Source: an uncultured Oscillospiraceae bacterium (GTDB taxonomy: Bacteria > Bacillota > Clostridia > Oscillospirales > Oscillospiraceae). From it: DNA of 6,987 bases. The position numbers and the translations under genes were made by a program. Below, piece by piece: positions 1-5,869 of the stretch (the first letter of the stretch is position 1; the number at the start of each line of letters is the position of its first letter). The stretch is from contig CAKTED010000083.1 of assembly GCA_934546725.1 (NCBI GenBank), positions 1 through 6,987 of the forward strand, written 5' to 3'. The notes under the pieces are model-generated. The model saw only the letters and a program-made list of their open reading frames with translations. It did not search any database and was not told the DNA's origin.

Positions 1-118
1 TTGCGGGTTTAGCGCAGACTGACATAAGCGCCCCGGAGCGGGACGGTTATGTGAATCTGCGAGAGGAAGATTGCCCTTGCGGGCGGGCGCGGGTTTTGGG
101 ACATTACTTGAAAGAGGT

Positions 119-1675
119 GTGGGGGTCATAGAAACGCAGTACGCTGTTGAACTGAGAAACATAACCAAGACCTTTGGCAAGGTCGTGGCAAACAGCAATG
201 TGAGCCTGAACGTGCTGCCGGGCGAGATACTTTCCCTTCTGGGAGAGAACGGCAGCGGAAAAACAACCCTTATGAACATGCTCTCCGGTATTTATTATCC
301 GGACAGCGGAGAAATATTCATAAAGGGCAGGGAAGTTACCATCCGCGACCCGCATGACGCGCTTGCGCTGGGCATAGGCATGATCCACCAGCATTTCAAG
401 CTCGTTGACGTTTTTACCGCGGCGGAAAACGTTGCCCTCGGTCTTGAGGAAAAGGGCAGGTTTGACATTAAGAGCATTTCCGCCAGGGTGAAGGAAATAT
501 GCGACAGATACGGCTTTGACATAAACCCCGCTCAGAAGGTTTATGATATGTCCGTTTCGCAGAAGCAGACGGTTGAGATTGTCAAGGTGCTCTATCGCGG
601 CGCGGATATCCTCATCCTCGACGAGCCGACGGCGGTGCTCACGCCGCAGGAGACGGACAGGCTCTTCTCAGTTATCCGCAACATGAAGGCGGACGGCAAG
701 TCCATAATCATCATCACACATAAGCTGCACGAGGTGCTGAGCGTTTCGGACCGCGTTTCCATCCTGCGCAAGGGCGAATATATCGGCACCGTGGATACGA
801 AGGACGCAACGGAGCTTTCGCTTACGGAGATGATGGTCGGCCAGAAGGTCAGCCTGGATATCGAGCGCCCCGAGCCGGTCGATCCAGTAAAGCGCATAAG
901 CGTAAAAAATCTTTCCTGCCGCAATCATGAGGGCGTGAAGGTGCTCGATAATATCAGCTTCGACGCCTATTCCGGCGAGATACTCGGCATCGCCGGCATA
1001 TCCGGCTGCGGACAGAAGGAGCTGCTTGAGGCGATAGCCGGTCTGCAGGGCACGATGTCCGGCAGCAGCATAGAGTTCTACCCGCCCGGAGAGGAGAGCT
1101 CGCCGAAGCAGCTTATCGGCAAAAGTCCGAAGAGGATCCGCGATTACGGCGTTTCGCTTTCCTTCGTCCCGGAGGACCGGCTGGGCATGGGCCTTGTCGG
1201 CTCCATGGGCATGACGGGCAATATGATGCTCAAAAGCTACTCGAACGGCCACTCTTTCTTCCTCCAGCGCAGGGAGCCGAAGGAGCTTGCGGAGCATATA
1301 AAGGACGAGCTTGGTGTGGCAACGCCGGGAATAAATACTCCCGTGCGCCGTCTTTCGGGCGGCAACGTGCAGAAGGTGCTCGTGGGCCGCGAGATAGCCT
1401 CGGCGCCCACCGTGCTCATGACGGCCTACGCCGTAAGAGGTTTGGATATAAATACGTCCTATACGATATATCATCTGCTCAACGAGCAGAAGAAGAGTGG
1501 TGTTGCCGTCATATATGTCGGCGAGGACCTTGATGTTCTGCTGGAGCTGTGCGACAGGATACTTGTTCTCTGCGCCGGCAGGCTCAACGGTATCGTTGAC
1601 GCGCGAAAGACCAGCAAGGAAGAAATAGGCCTGCTCATGACGAATATAAGAGAGGGAGGCGCTACTGGTGAATAA
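119..1675 (+). CDS. Nucleoside/simple-sugar ABC transporter, double ATP-binding protein (NupO/YufO-like)
   Basis: Energising ATPase of an inner-membrane importer of the BmpA/Nup (nucleoside) type, cytoplasmic, about 518 aa, normal for the family. Numbered from GTG 119: domain 1 has Walker A GENGSGKT (42-49), Q-loop Gln91, signature SVSQKQ (about 145-150), Walker B ILILDE (164-169) and H-loop His201. Domain 2 is the degenerate half usual in this family: GISGCGQKE (293-301) replaces Walker A, LSGGN (412-416) is intact, the Walker B position reads VLMTAYAVRGLD (432-443), and GED replaces the H-loop histidine, so probably only one composite site is fully catalytic. The stop overlaps the next permease gene by 8 bases, which fixes the subunit partnership. 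The start is uncertain: the frame is open back to a TTG at 71 (behind GAGAGGA at 61-67); GTG 119 lies only one base from AAAGAGG; family-like sequence begins at ATA 128 (ETQYAVELRNITKTFG). Substrate is inferred from family only. Confidence 0.93.
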   Translation: MGVIETQYAVELRNITKTFGKVVANSNVSLNVLPGEILSLLGENGSGKTTLMNMLSGIYYPDSGEIFIKGREVTIRDPHDALALGIGMIHQHFKLVDVFTAAENVALGLEEKGRFDIKSISARVKEICDRYGFDINPAQKVYDMSVSQKQTVEIVKVLYRGADILILDEPTAVLTPQETDRLFSVIRNMKADGKSIIIITHKLHEVLSVSDRVSILRKGEYIGTVDTKDATELSLTEMMVGQKVSLDIERPEPVDPVKRISVKNLSCRNHEGVKVLDNISFDAYSGEILGIAGISGCGQKELLEAIAGLQGTMSGSSIEFYPPGEESSPKQLIGKSPKRIRDYGVSLSFVPEDRLGMGLVGSMGMTGNMMLKSYSNGHSFFLQRREPKELAEHIKDELGVATPGINTPVRRLSGGNVQKVLVGREIASAPTVLMTAYAVRGLDINTSYTIYHLLNEQKKSGVAVIYVGEDLDVLLELCDRILVLCAGRLNGIVDARKTSKEEIGLLMTNIREGGATGE

Positions 1676-2786
1676 AAAGAATCAGCTCAAAAGAGCCGGC
1701 GAGCCTCTCGTGAGGATCGTAAAGCGCGAGGGCGTGCCGCTGTGGCGTGCCTGGGGAGTTAGGATCGCGGCGGTCATACTGGCACTGCTCGTCTGCGCGC
1801 TGTTTATCTATTTCATAACGGGGCTGAACCCCATCCAGGTTTACAGCGTAATGTTCCAGGGCTCCTTCAAGTCAAAATACAAGGTCCTCTGTACGCTGAG
1901 AGACACTGCGCTGCTGCTCGGCATCGGCATAGCGCTTGCTCCGGCCTTCAAGATGCGCTTCTGGAACATCGGAGCGGAGGGACAGGTTCTGATGGGCGGC
2001 CTTGCAACGGCCGTTGTAATGATCTACTGCAACAGTCTGCCGACCTGGCTGCTGTTCATACTCATGATCGTGGCCAGTATCGCGGCAGGAGCGCTTTGGG
2101 GGCTGATCCCCGCCATCTTCAAGGCGAAGTGGAACACGAACGAAACGCTCTTCACCCTTATGATGAACTACGTTGCCATAAACATCGTCCTTTGCGTAAC
2201 GAATATCTGGCGCGGCGAAAAGTCCGCCATGGGCATGATAAACATGCATACGAAGGCAGGCTGGTTCCCGGAGATATTCGGTTACAGATTCTCGCTGAAT
2301 ATAATTCTCATCTTTGCGCTGATGATAGCCATGTTCGTTTACCTCAAGTACAGCAAGCAGGGCTATGAGATAGCGGTCGTGGGCGAATCGGAAAATACTG
2401 CCAGGTACGCGGGCATAAACGTTAAAAAGGTCATTATCCGCACGATGATAATTTCCGGCGCGATCTGCGGCATCTGCGGCTTCATAACGGTTGCCGGCAA
2501 GGATCAGACCATCTCCACCTCCACGTCCGGCGGCTATGGCTTCACGGCCATAATCGTCACCTGGATGGCGAAGTTCAACACCTTCTATATGGCGATAATG
2601 TCCTTCCTGCTCATCTTCCTGAATAACGGCGCGGCGCAGATAGCCTCGGCCTATACCTCGCTCAACGATTACGCGGCGTCCATCATTACGGGCATAATCC
2701 TGTTCTTCATTCTTGGCAGCGAATTTTTCATCAATTACAGACTTGTGTTTCGCGGCAAGGCGGCAAAGGAGGCAAGGAGCAAATGA
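1668..2786 (+). CDS. Nucleoside-type ABC transporter permease 1 (NupP/YufP-like, BPD_transp_2)
   Basis: Integral membrane permease, 372 aa, one half of the translocation pore working with the preceding ATPase and following permease. After a basic cytoplasmic N-terminus (about 1-30), the first membrane helix spans about 31-52, and roughly 8-10 hydrophobic segments follow. Family hallmarks are NIGAEGQ (100-106), NETLFTLMMNYVA (158-170), the ARYAGI segment before a hydrophobic run, and GYGFTAI (289-295). The GTG start at 1668 is supported by AGAGGGAGG (1651-1659) 8 bases upstream, and gives MNKKNQ. It overlaps the ATPase stop by 8 bases, and its own stop overlaps the next start in ATGA, so translation is probably coupled throughout. 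Nucleoside specificity is inferred from similarity to the NupP group; related transporters may move other small molecules. Confidence 0.92.
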   Translation: MNKKNQLKRAGEPLVRIVKREGVPLWRAWGVRIAAVILALLVCALFIYFITGLNPIQVYSVMFQGSFKSKYKVLCTLRDTALLLGIGIALAPAFKMRFWNIGAEGQVLMGGLATAVVMIYCNSLPTWLLFILMIVASIAAGALWGLIPAIFKAKWNTNETLFTLMMNYVAINIVLCVTNIWRGEKSAMGMINMHTKAGWFPEIFGYRFSLNIILIFALMIAMFVYLKYSKQGYEIAVVGESENTARYAGINVKKVIIRTMIISGAICGICGFITVAGKDQTISTSTSGGYGFTAIIVTWMAKFNTFYMAIMSFLLIFLNNGAAQIASAYTSLNDYAASIITGIILFFILGSEFFINYRLVFRGKAAKEARSK

Positions 2787-3772
2787 CAACTCTTATCGCA
2801 TGGATCAACCGCGCCGTATGGTTCGGCACCGTCATCATGTTCGCCTCTCTCGGCGAGATATTGACGGAAAAATCGGGTAACCTCAACCTTGGCGTGCCGG
2901 GTATCATGTTCCTCGGCGGCTTTTCAGGCTTCGCCGGAGCGTATTTTTACGAAAACTCCGTGGCCTCGCCAAATGCGGCGCTCAGCATAATTATTGCGCT
3001 CATATGTGCCTTTGCGGCGGCGGCGCTCGGCGGTCTCATTTACAGCTTTCTCACGATAAGTCTGAGAGCCAACCAGAACGTTACCGGCCTTTCGCTCACA
3101 ATATTCGGAACCGGCATAGCGAACTTCTTCGGTGTGCGCGTGCTCAACGGCGGCACCTCTGTCAAGGCGACGTTTGCAAACGGCGTTTTCACGGCCAAGA
3201 TCCCGGTACTGAGCAAAATAAGCGTTATCGGCGACGCGTTATTCTCCTACGGCTTCATGGTTTACGTCGCCGTTGTGCTGGCGATACTTATCCACCGCTT
3301 TCTGTACAGGACCCGTGCGGGACTCAATCTGCGTGCCGTCGGCGAAAACCCCGCCACGGCAGACGCCGCCGGAATAAGCGTTACGAAATACAAATATCTT
3401 GCCACCTGCATCGGAGCGGGAATCACCGGCCTTGGTGGAGTGTACTATGTTCTTGACTACGGCTACGGCACATGGTCGACCGCGAACTCCATTGAGGCTC
3501 TCGGCTGGCTTGCCGTTGCGCTCGTTATTTTCGCAACATGGAAGCCGCTGAACATAATCTGGGGCTCGTATCTCTTCGGCATGTTCTACTGGCTGTATAA
3601 CTACCTGCCCTCGATTCTGGGCATAACGCTTCCAAACTATGCAACGCAGCTTATTCAGATCGTACCCTACCTCGTAACGATAGTCGTGCTGGTATTCGTA
3701 AGCTTTCGCAAAAAGCGCGAAAATCAGCCGCCCGCAAGCCTCGGTCTTGCATATTTCCGAGAAGAGCGCTGA
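2783..3772 (+). CDS. Nucleoside-type ABC transporter permease 2 (NupQ/YufQ-like, BPD_transp_2)
   Basis: Second membrane permease, 329 aa, expected to pair with the 372-aa permease as a heterodimeric pore. The hydrophobic profile indicates about 8-9 membrane segments. Near the N-terminus EKSGNLNLGVPG (29-40) is the counterpart of the NIGAEGQ motif and is typical of the NupQ side of such pairs. GLSLTIFGTGIANFFG and the AVGENPATADAAGI stretch (matching VGESENTARYAGI in permease 1) show that the two permeases are paralogous. ATG 2783 overlaps the previous TGA as ATGA; AAAGGAGG (2765-2772) lies 10 bases upstream, inside the end of the previous gene. The C-terminus is a short charged tail. It is the last gene of the operon and is followed after about 60 bases by a strong terminator. 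Family assignment is firm, substrate is inferred. Confidence 0.92.
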   Translation: MTTLIAWINRAVWFGTVIMFASLGEILTEKSGNLNLGVPGIMFLGGFSGFAGAYFYENSVASPNAALSIIIALICAFAAAALGGLIYSFLTISLRANQNVTGLSLTIFGTGIANFFGVRVLNGGTSVKATFANGVFTAKIPVLSKISVIGDALFSYGFMVYVAVVLAILIHRFLYRTRAGLNLRAVGENPATADAAGISVTKYKYLATCIGAGITGLGGVYYVLDYGYGTWSTANSIEALGWLAVALVIFATWKPLNIIWGSYLFGMFYWLYNYLPSILGITLPNYATQLIQIVPYLVTIVVLVFVSFRKKRENQPPASLGLAYFREER

Positions 3773-3802
3773 GAGGTCAGCCTGCAAAAAACTTTTCCGC
3801 GA

Positions 3803-3830
3803 GAGCGTGTCGATAAAATCGGTAACGCTC
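3803..3830. repeat. Imperfect hairpin upstream of the main terminator
   Basis: GAGCGT (3803-3808) pairs with ACGCTC (3825-3830), and inside it CGAT (3811-3814) pairs with ATCG (3818-3821) around an AAA loop; two G-T wobbles and one bulged A join the stems. Read on the minus strand it follows the main terminator hairpin, with a T6 run (complement of 3785-3790) about a dozen bases further on. It could be a secondary terminator for the minus-strand gene or an RNA-end stabilising structure; this is inference. Confidence 0.4.
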
Positions 3831-3835
3831 AAAAA

Positions 3836-3878
3836 CCCCGCCGCAGTATCGGTCAGATACCGCGGCGGGGTGTTTTTT
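3836..3878. terminator. Bidirectional intrinsic terminator between converging genes
   Basis: CCCCGCCGC (3836-3844) pairs with GCGGCGGGG (3862-3870); after an A-C mismatch GTATC (3846-3850) pairs with GATAC (3856-3860) around the 5-base loop GGTCA. On the plus strand the stem is followed by TGTTTTTT (3871-3878), ending the transporter operon. On the minus strand it is followed by TTTTT (complement of 3831-3835), ending the DUF362 gene whose stop lies about 20 bases away. The stem is long and GC-rich, so the call is strong for the plus strand and good for the minus strand. Confidence 0.93.
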
Positions 3879-3891
3879 GCAATATTTTCAG

Positions 3892-5043
3892 TTACAGTCT
3901 GGCCGCGATGCGCGCAGCAGGCGGGCGCTTTACCTTCATCGCGCCCTTCGGGCAGAATTCCTGACAGCAGAAGCAGCGGATGCATTTCTTTTTATCAATG
4001 TGTGCCTTACCGCCGACGATGCTTATGGCGGAGGCGGGGCACATTTTTGCGCATACGCCGCAGCCGACGCACTCGGCAGGGTGCAGCTTCGGCGAGGAGC
4101 GCAGCAGCGCGCCGGCGGCCCGGCTGAGCAGACGAGATACGGGGTTGGTCCCCCGCCCGGTAAAGAGCAGACCGTTGTGTACGGCAAGGGTCTTGAAGTC
4201 GGGCAGCATAAGCTCCTCAAGCGGTCCGCAGATATTGAGCTTTTCGTGCGTTTCCGGGGCAAGCCCCCGGCGGTATGCCGCCTCGAGCGTGGGCACCCTG
4301 TCGCGGTCAAGTCCTATGAGCGCGGCACAGGCAAGGTCGAGGCTGTATGTTGAGAACGACGCAAGCAGCGCATTGAGTCTGCGCGGCGTTCCGGCGGTGG
4401 GGCCGTTGCCCTCCATGCCCACGATGGCATCCGCGATGCACAGACGGGGCCTGAAATATTCGTTGAGGTCAACGAGCATATCGGCAAAATCCGGATAGTC
4501 CGGGAACTTGTAGTGATACTCCGGCTTCATAATGCCCGGTATCGCGCCGAAAAGGTTCTTTACCGCGGCGGACATGCCCATCATGCCGTGAGACTTGAGC
4601 TTGCAGATGTCTATGATCGCGTCGGCATCAAGCAGATATGAGGTACAGGTAAAGCGCTTCAGCACCTTTGCCTCGGGAAACTCCACCTCCGTCTGCCGGA
4701 AGTTTGAATTAAGCTCCGCTCCGGCCTTTTCGGCCATTCTCATGCCGGTGGAGTTATAAACGATGTTCAGGTAAGCGCTGCTGTACAGGCCGCCGGGGCT
4801 GTCCCCGACGACAACGGAGGCGCCGCGCTCGAGCAGCAGCTCCGTCAGCGCGGTGACGATCATGGGATGCGTCGTCCCGGCGCTGTCCGGCTTCATTGCC
4901 GTGACGAGATTGGCCTTAATGATTATCTTCATCCCGGGCTTTACCCAGCCAAGCCCGTCTATCGGCTCGAGCAGGCGGACAAGGGCGCTTTTTGCCTCGG
5001 AATAGTCATCGCAGCGGATGACGGATACGTCGTATTGTGCTAT
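3892..5043 (-). CDS. DUF362 protein with C-terminal 2x[4Fe-4S] ferredoxin domain
   Basis: Cytoplasmic iron-sulfur protein of unknown reaction, 383 aa with the start proposed here. The DUF362 part runs from the N-terminus to about residue 310: VSVIRCDDYSEA, then KPGMKIIIKANL, TTHP, GDSPGG, DICKLKSHGMMG followed by AVKNLFGAIPG, and DAIVGMEGNGPTAG, all typical of the family. The C-terminal bacterioferredoxin part carries two C-x2-C-x2-C-x3-CP motifs (Cys325, 328, 331, 335 and Cys354, 357, 360, 364), then a basic tail. The first ATG in frame (complement of 4930-4932) would remove about 37 conserved residues. The frame continues upstream with clear family similarity but meets a stop at 5058 without any ATG, GTG or TTG; only ATT (5044-5046) and ATA (5041-5043) sit correctly behind AAGGTGAT (5050-5057). 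ATA gives (M)AQYDVSVIRC. The family is firm, the start codon is inferred, and the electron-transfer role is a guess from the clusters. Confidence 0.88.
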   Translation of the reverse strand: MAQYDVSVIRCDDYSEAKSALVRLLEPIDGLGWVKPGMKIIIKANLVTAMKPDSAGTTHPMIVTALTELLLERGASVVVGDSPGGLYSSAYLNIVYNSTGMRMAEKAGAELNSNFRQTEVEFPEAKVLKRFTCTSYLLDADAIIDICKLKSHGMMGMSAAVKNLFGAIPGIMKPEYHYKFPDYPDFADMLVDLNEYFRPRLCIADAIVGMEGNGPTAGTPRRLNALLASFSTYSLDLACAALIGLDRDRVPTLEAAYRRGLAPETHEKLNICGPLEELMLPDFKTLAVHNGLLFTGRGTNPVSRLLSRAAGALLRSSPKLHPAECVGCGVCAKMCPASAISIVGGKAHIDKKKCIRCFCCQEFCPKGAMKVKRPPAARIAARL

Positions 5044-5046
5044 AAT
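5018..5046 (+). promoter_or_regulatory. Extended -10 promoter for the LUD gene, inside the start of the opposite gene
   Basis: On the plus strand TGC-TATAAT (5038-5046) is a perfect extended -10 element; ATGACG (5018-5023) matches TTGACA at 4 of 6 positions with 17 bases between. Predicted start is near 5053, giving a leader of about 125 bases before the LUD gene. It faces the DUF362 promoter and overlaps that gene's first codons. No better plus-strand promoter was seen between here and 5178. Confidence 0.55.
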
Positions 5047-5049
5047 AAC

Positions 5050-5057
5050 ATCACCTT
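5050..5057 (-). promoter_or_regulatory. Shine-Dalgarno site for the DUF362 gene
   Basis: On the minus strand AAGGTGAT matches the 3' portion of the consensus AAGGAGGTGAT. It is 3 bases from ATT (5044-5046) and 6 from ATA (5041-5043), and begins about 5 bases after the predicted transcription start. It is the only credible ribosome site for the full-length protein and argues that translation begins here rather than at the internal ATG near 4932. Confidence 0.6.
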
Positions 5058-5068
5058 ACTTTATGAAA

Positions 5069-5097
5069 AGTTTAAATTAAAATCGTATAAATGTCAA
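5069..5097 (-). promoter_or_regulatory. Sigma-A-type promoter of the DUF362 gene
   Basis: On the minus strand a perfect -35 TTGACA (complement of 5092-5097) is followed by a 17-base AT-rich spacer and TAAACT (complement of 5069-5074, 4 of 6 matches to TATAAT). Predicted start is an A near 5061-5062, which leaves a leader of only about 19 bases before the proposed ATA codon. Confidence 0.72.
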
Positions 5098-5177
5098 CTG
5101 GGAAGAAATGAACATGGGAGAGAGCCGAAGCCCCGTTTAATACGGATGAGGGCGGAAGTCGGTCGTATCATGGGAGA

Positions 5178-5786
5178 ATGATGAAAATGGATATGAAAAA
5201 AATAATCGAAACGTTTGAAGGGGAAGGTTTCGCGGTGAGCTTTTTTGAAAGCGGCGGCGAGGCCGTCAGCTATCTCTGTTCAAAACTGCGGGGAAAAAGC
5301 GTGGGCATCGGCGGTAGTATGACGGTGGAACAGCTTGGGCTTTATGACGCGCTGAGCACGGAAAGCACGGTTTACTGGCACTGGAAGCAGCCCGCGGACG
5401 AGGCGAGGGAGAAGGCCGCAGGGGCACAGGCATATATTTCCTCGGCCAACGCCATTGCCGGGACGGGCGAGATAGTGAATATCGACGGCAACGGCAACCG
5501 CGTGGCCTCGCTCAGCTACGGCCATGAGGAGGTTTATATCGTCGCGGGTGTAAATAAGCTCACGGAGGAGCTCGGCAGCGCGATTTTTCGCGCGCGCAAC
5601 ATTGCCGCGCCGCTGAACGCGAGAAAACGCGGCCACAAAACGCCATGTGCGGTGGGCGGCGAGCCGCGCTGTTATGACTGTCACTCGCCGGAGCGTATCT
5701 GCCGTGTAACGTCAATAATAAACCGTCCGCCGAACTGCGTCGGAACAATGGAGCTTGTGCTGATAAACGAGGAGCTGGGCTTCTGA
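5178..5786 (+). CDS. LUD-domain protein (LutC/YkgG-like, DUF162), stand-alone lactate-utilisation-type protein
   Basis: Cytoplasmic protein of about 202 aa made of a single LUD domain. Family landmarks are VGIGGSMTVEQLGLYDAL (42-59), YWHW (66-69), SSANAIAGTGEIVNIDGNGN (88-107), VAGVNK (122-127), RARNIAAPLNA (138-148) and a final LVLINEELGF. Four cysteines form C-x7-C-x2-C-x6-C (157, 165, 168, 175) in the TPCA...CHSPERIC region, which looks like a metal or Fe-S site, though I cannot show it. LutC-type proteins act with LutA and LutB in L-lactate oxidation, but neither is in this window, so the real substrate is unknown. The gene is divergent from the DUF362-ferredoxin gene. Four in-frame ATGs occur at 5178, 5181, 5187 and 5193; GGGAG (5172-5176) is best spaced for 5181 or 5187, so the listed start is the outermost choice. 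Confidence 0.92.
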   Translation: MMKMDMKKIIETFEGEGFAVSFFESGGEAVSYLCSKLRGKSVGIGGSMTVEQLGLYDALSTESTVYWHWKQPADEAREKAAGAQAYISSANAIAGTGEIVNIDGNGNRVASLSYGHEEVYIVAGVNKLTEELGSAIFRARNIAAPLNARKRGHKTPCAVGGEPRCYDCHSPERICRVTSIINRPPNCVGTMELVLINEELGF

Positions 5787-5807
5787 ATGCGGCCTTCACC
5801 GCTGCGT

Positions 5808-5836
5808 TTGACAAAGTGGCCGCGCTTTGATAGAAT
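5808..5836 (+). promoter_or_regulatory. Strong sigma-A-type promoter of the glycosyltransferase gene
   Basis: A perfect -35 TTGACA (5808-5813), a 17-base spacer, and TAGAAT (5831-5836, 5 of 6 matches). Predicted start is near 5843, giving a leader of about 27 bases. It separates the glycosyltransferase transcriptionally from the LUD gene, which ends 21 bases before the -35 box. Confidence 0.8.
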
Positions 5837-5869
5837 CGAAAAAAAGATATCGGAAGGCGGGGAAGAGAA

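Noticed and set aside
1..118. Purine-type riboswitch or promoter upstream of the nucleoside transporter genes
   Set aside because: No riboswitch core and no -35/-10 pair with sensible spacing; the stretch is GC-rich and more likely internal to an operon.
668..1474. 268-codon open frame on the minus strand opposite the ATPase
   Set aside because: Antisense to conserved ABC motifs, and no recognisable family or ribosome site.
293..1560. Degenerate second nucleotide-binding domain as a broken gene
   Set aside because: Loss of Walker A lysine, Walker B acid and H-loop His in domain 2 is a known feature of this ATPase subgroup, and the frame is intact.
1872..2789. 305-codon open frame on the minus strand opposite permease 1
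   Set aside because: Composition is rich in Arg, His and Asp with no domain signal; it is an antisense shadow of a well-supported membrane protein gene.
3239..3985. 248-codon minus-strand frame crossing permease 2, the terminator and the DUF362 gene end
   Set aside because: It reads through the strong terminator and has no family features; shadow frame.
3747..4498. Plus-strand frames opposite the ferredoxin end of the DUF362 gene
   Set aside because: The opposite strand has two perfect [4Fe-4S] motifs and DUF362 motifs; these frames are low-complexity Arg/Ala/Ser-rich shadows.
5133..5168. Mutually exclusive short stems (CCGT/ACGG and ATACG/CGTAT) in the LUD leader as a riboswitch
   Set aside because: Stems of 4-5 bp are expected by chance and no known riboswitch core was recognised.
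4867..5181. 104-codon plus-strand frame spanning the divergent control region
   Set aside because: It overlaps the conserved N-terminus of the DUF362 gene and both promoters, with no family similarity.
5789..5823. GCGGCC/GGCCGC inverted repeat between the LUD and glycosyltransferase genes as terminator or operator
   Set aside because: Only 6 bp with a 23-base loop and no T-run; it spans the -35 box, but is too weak to call.
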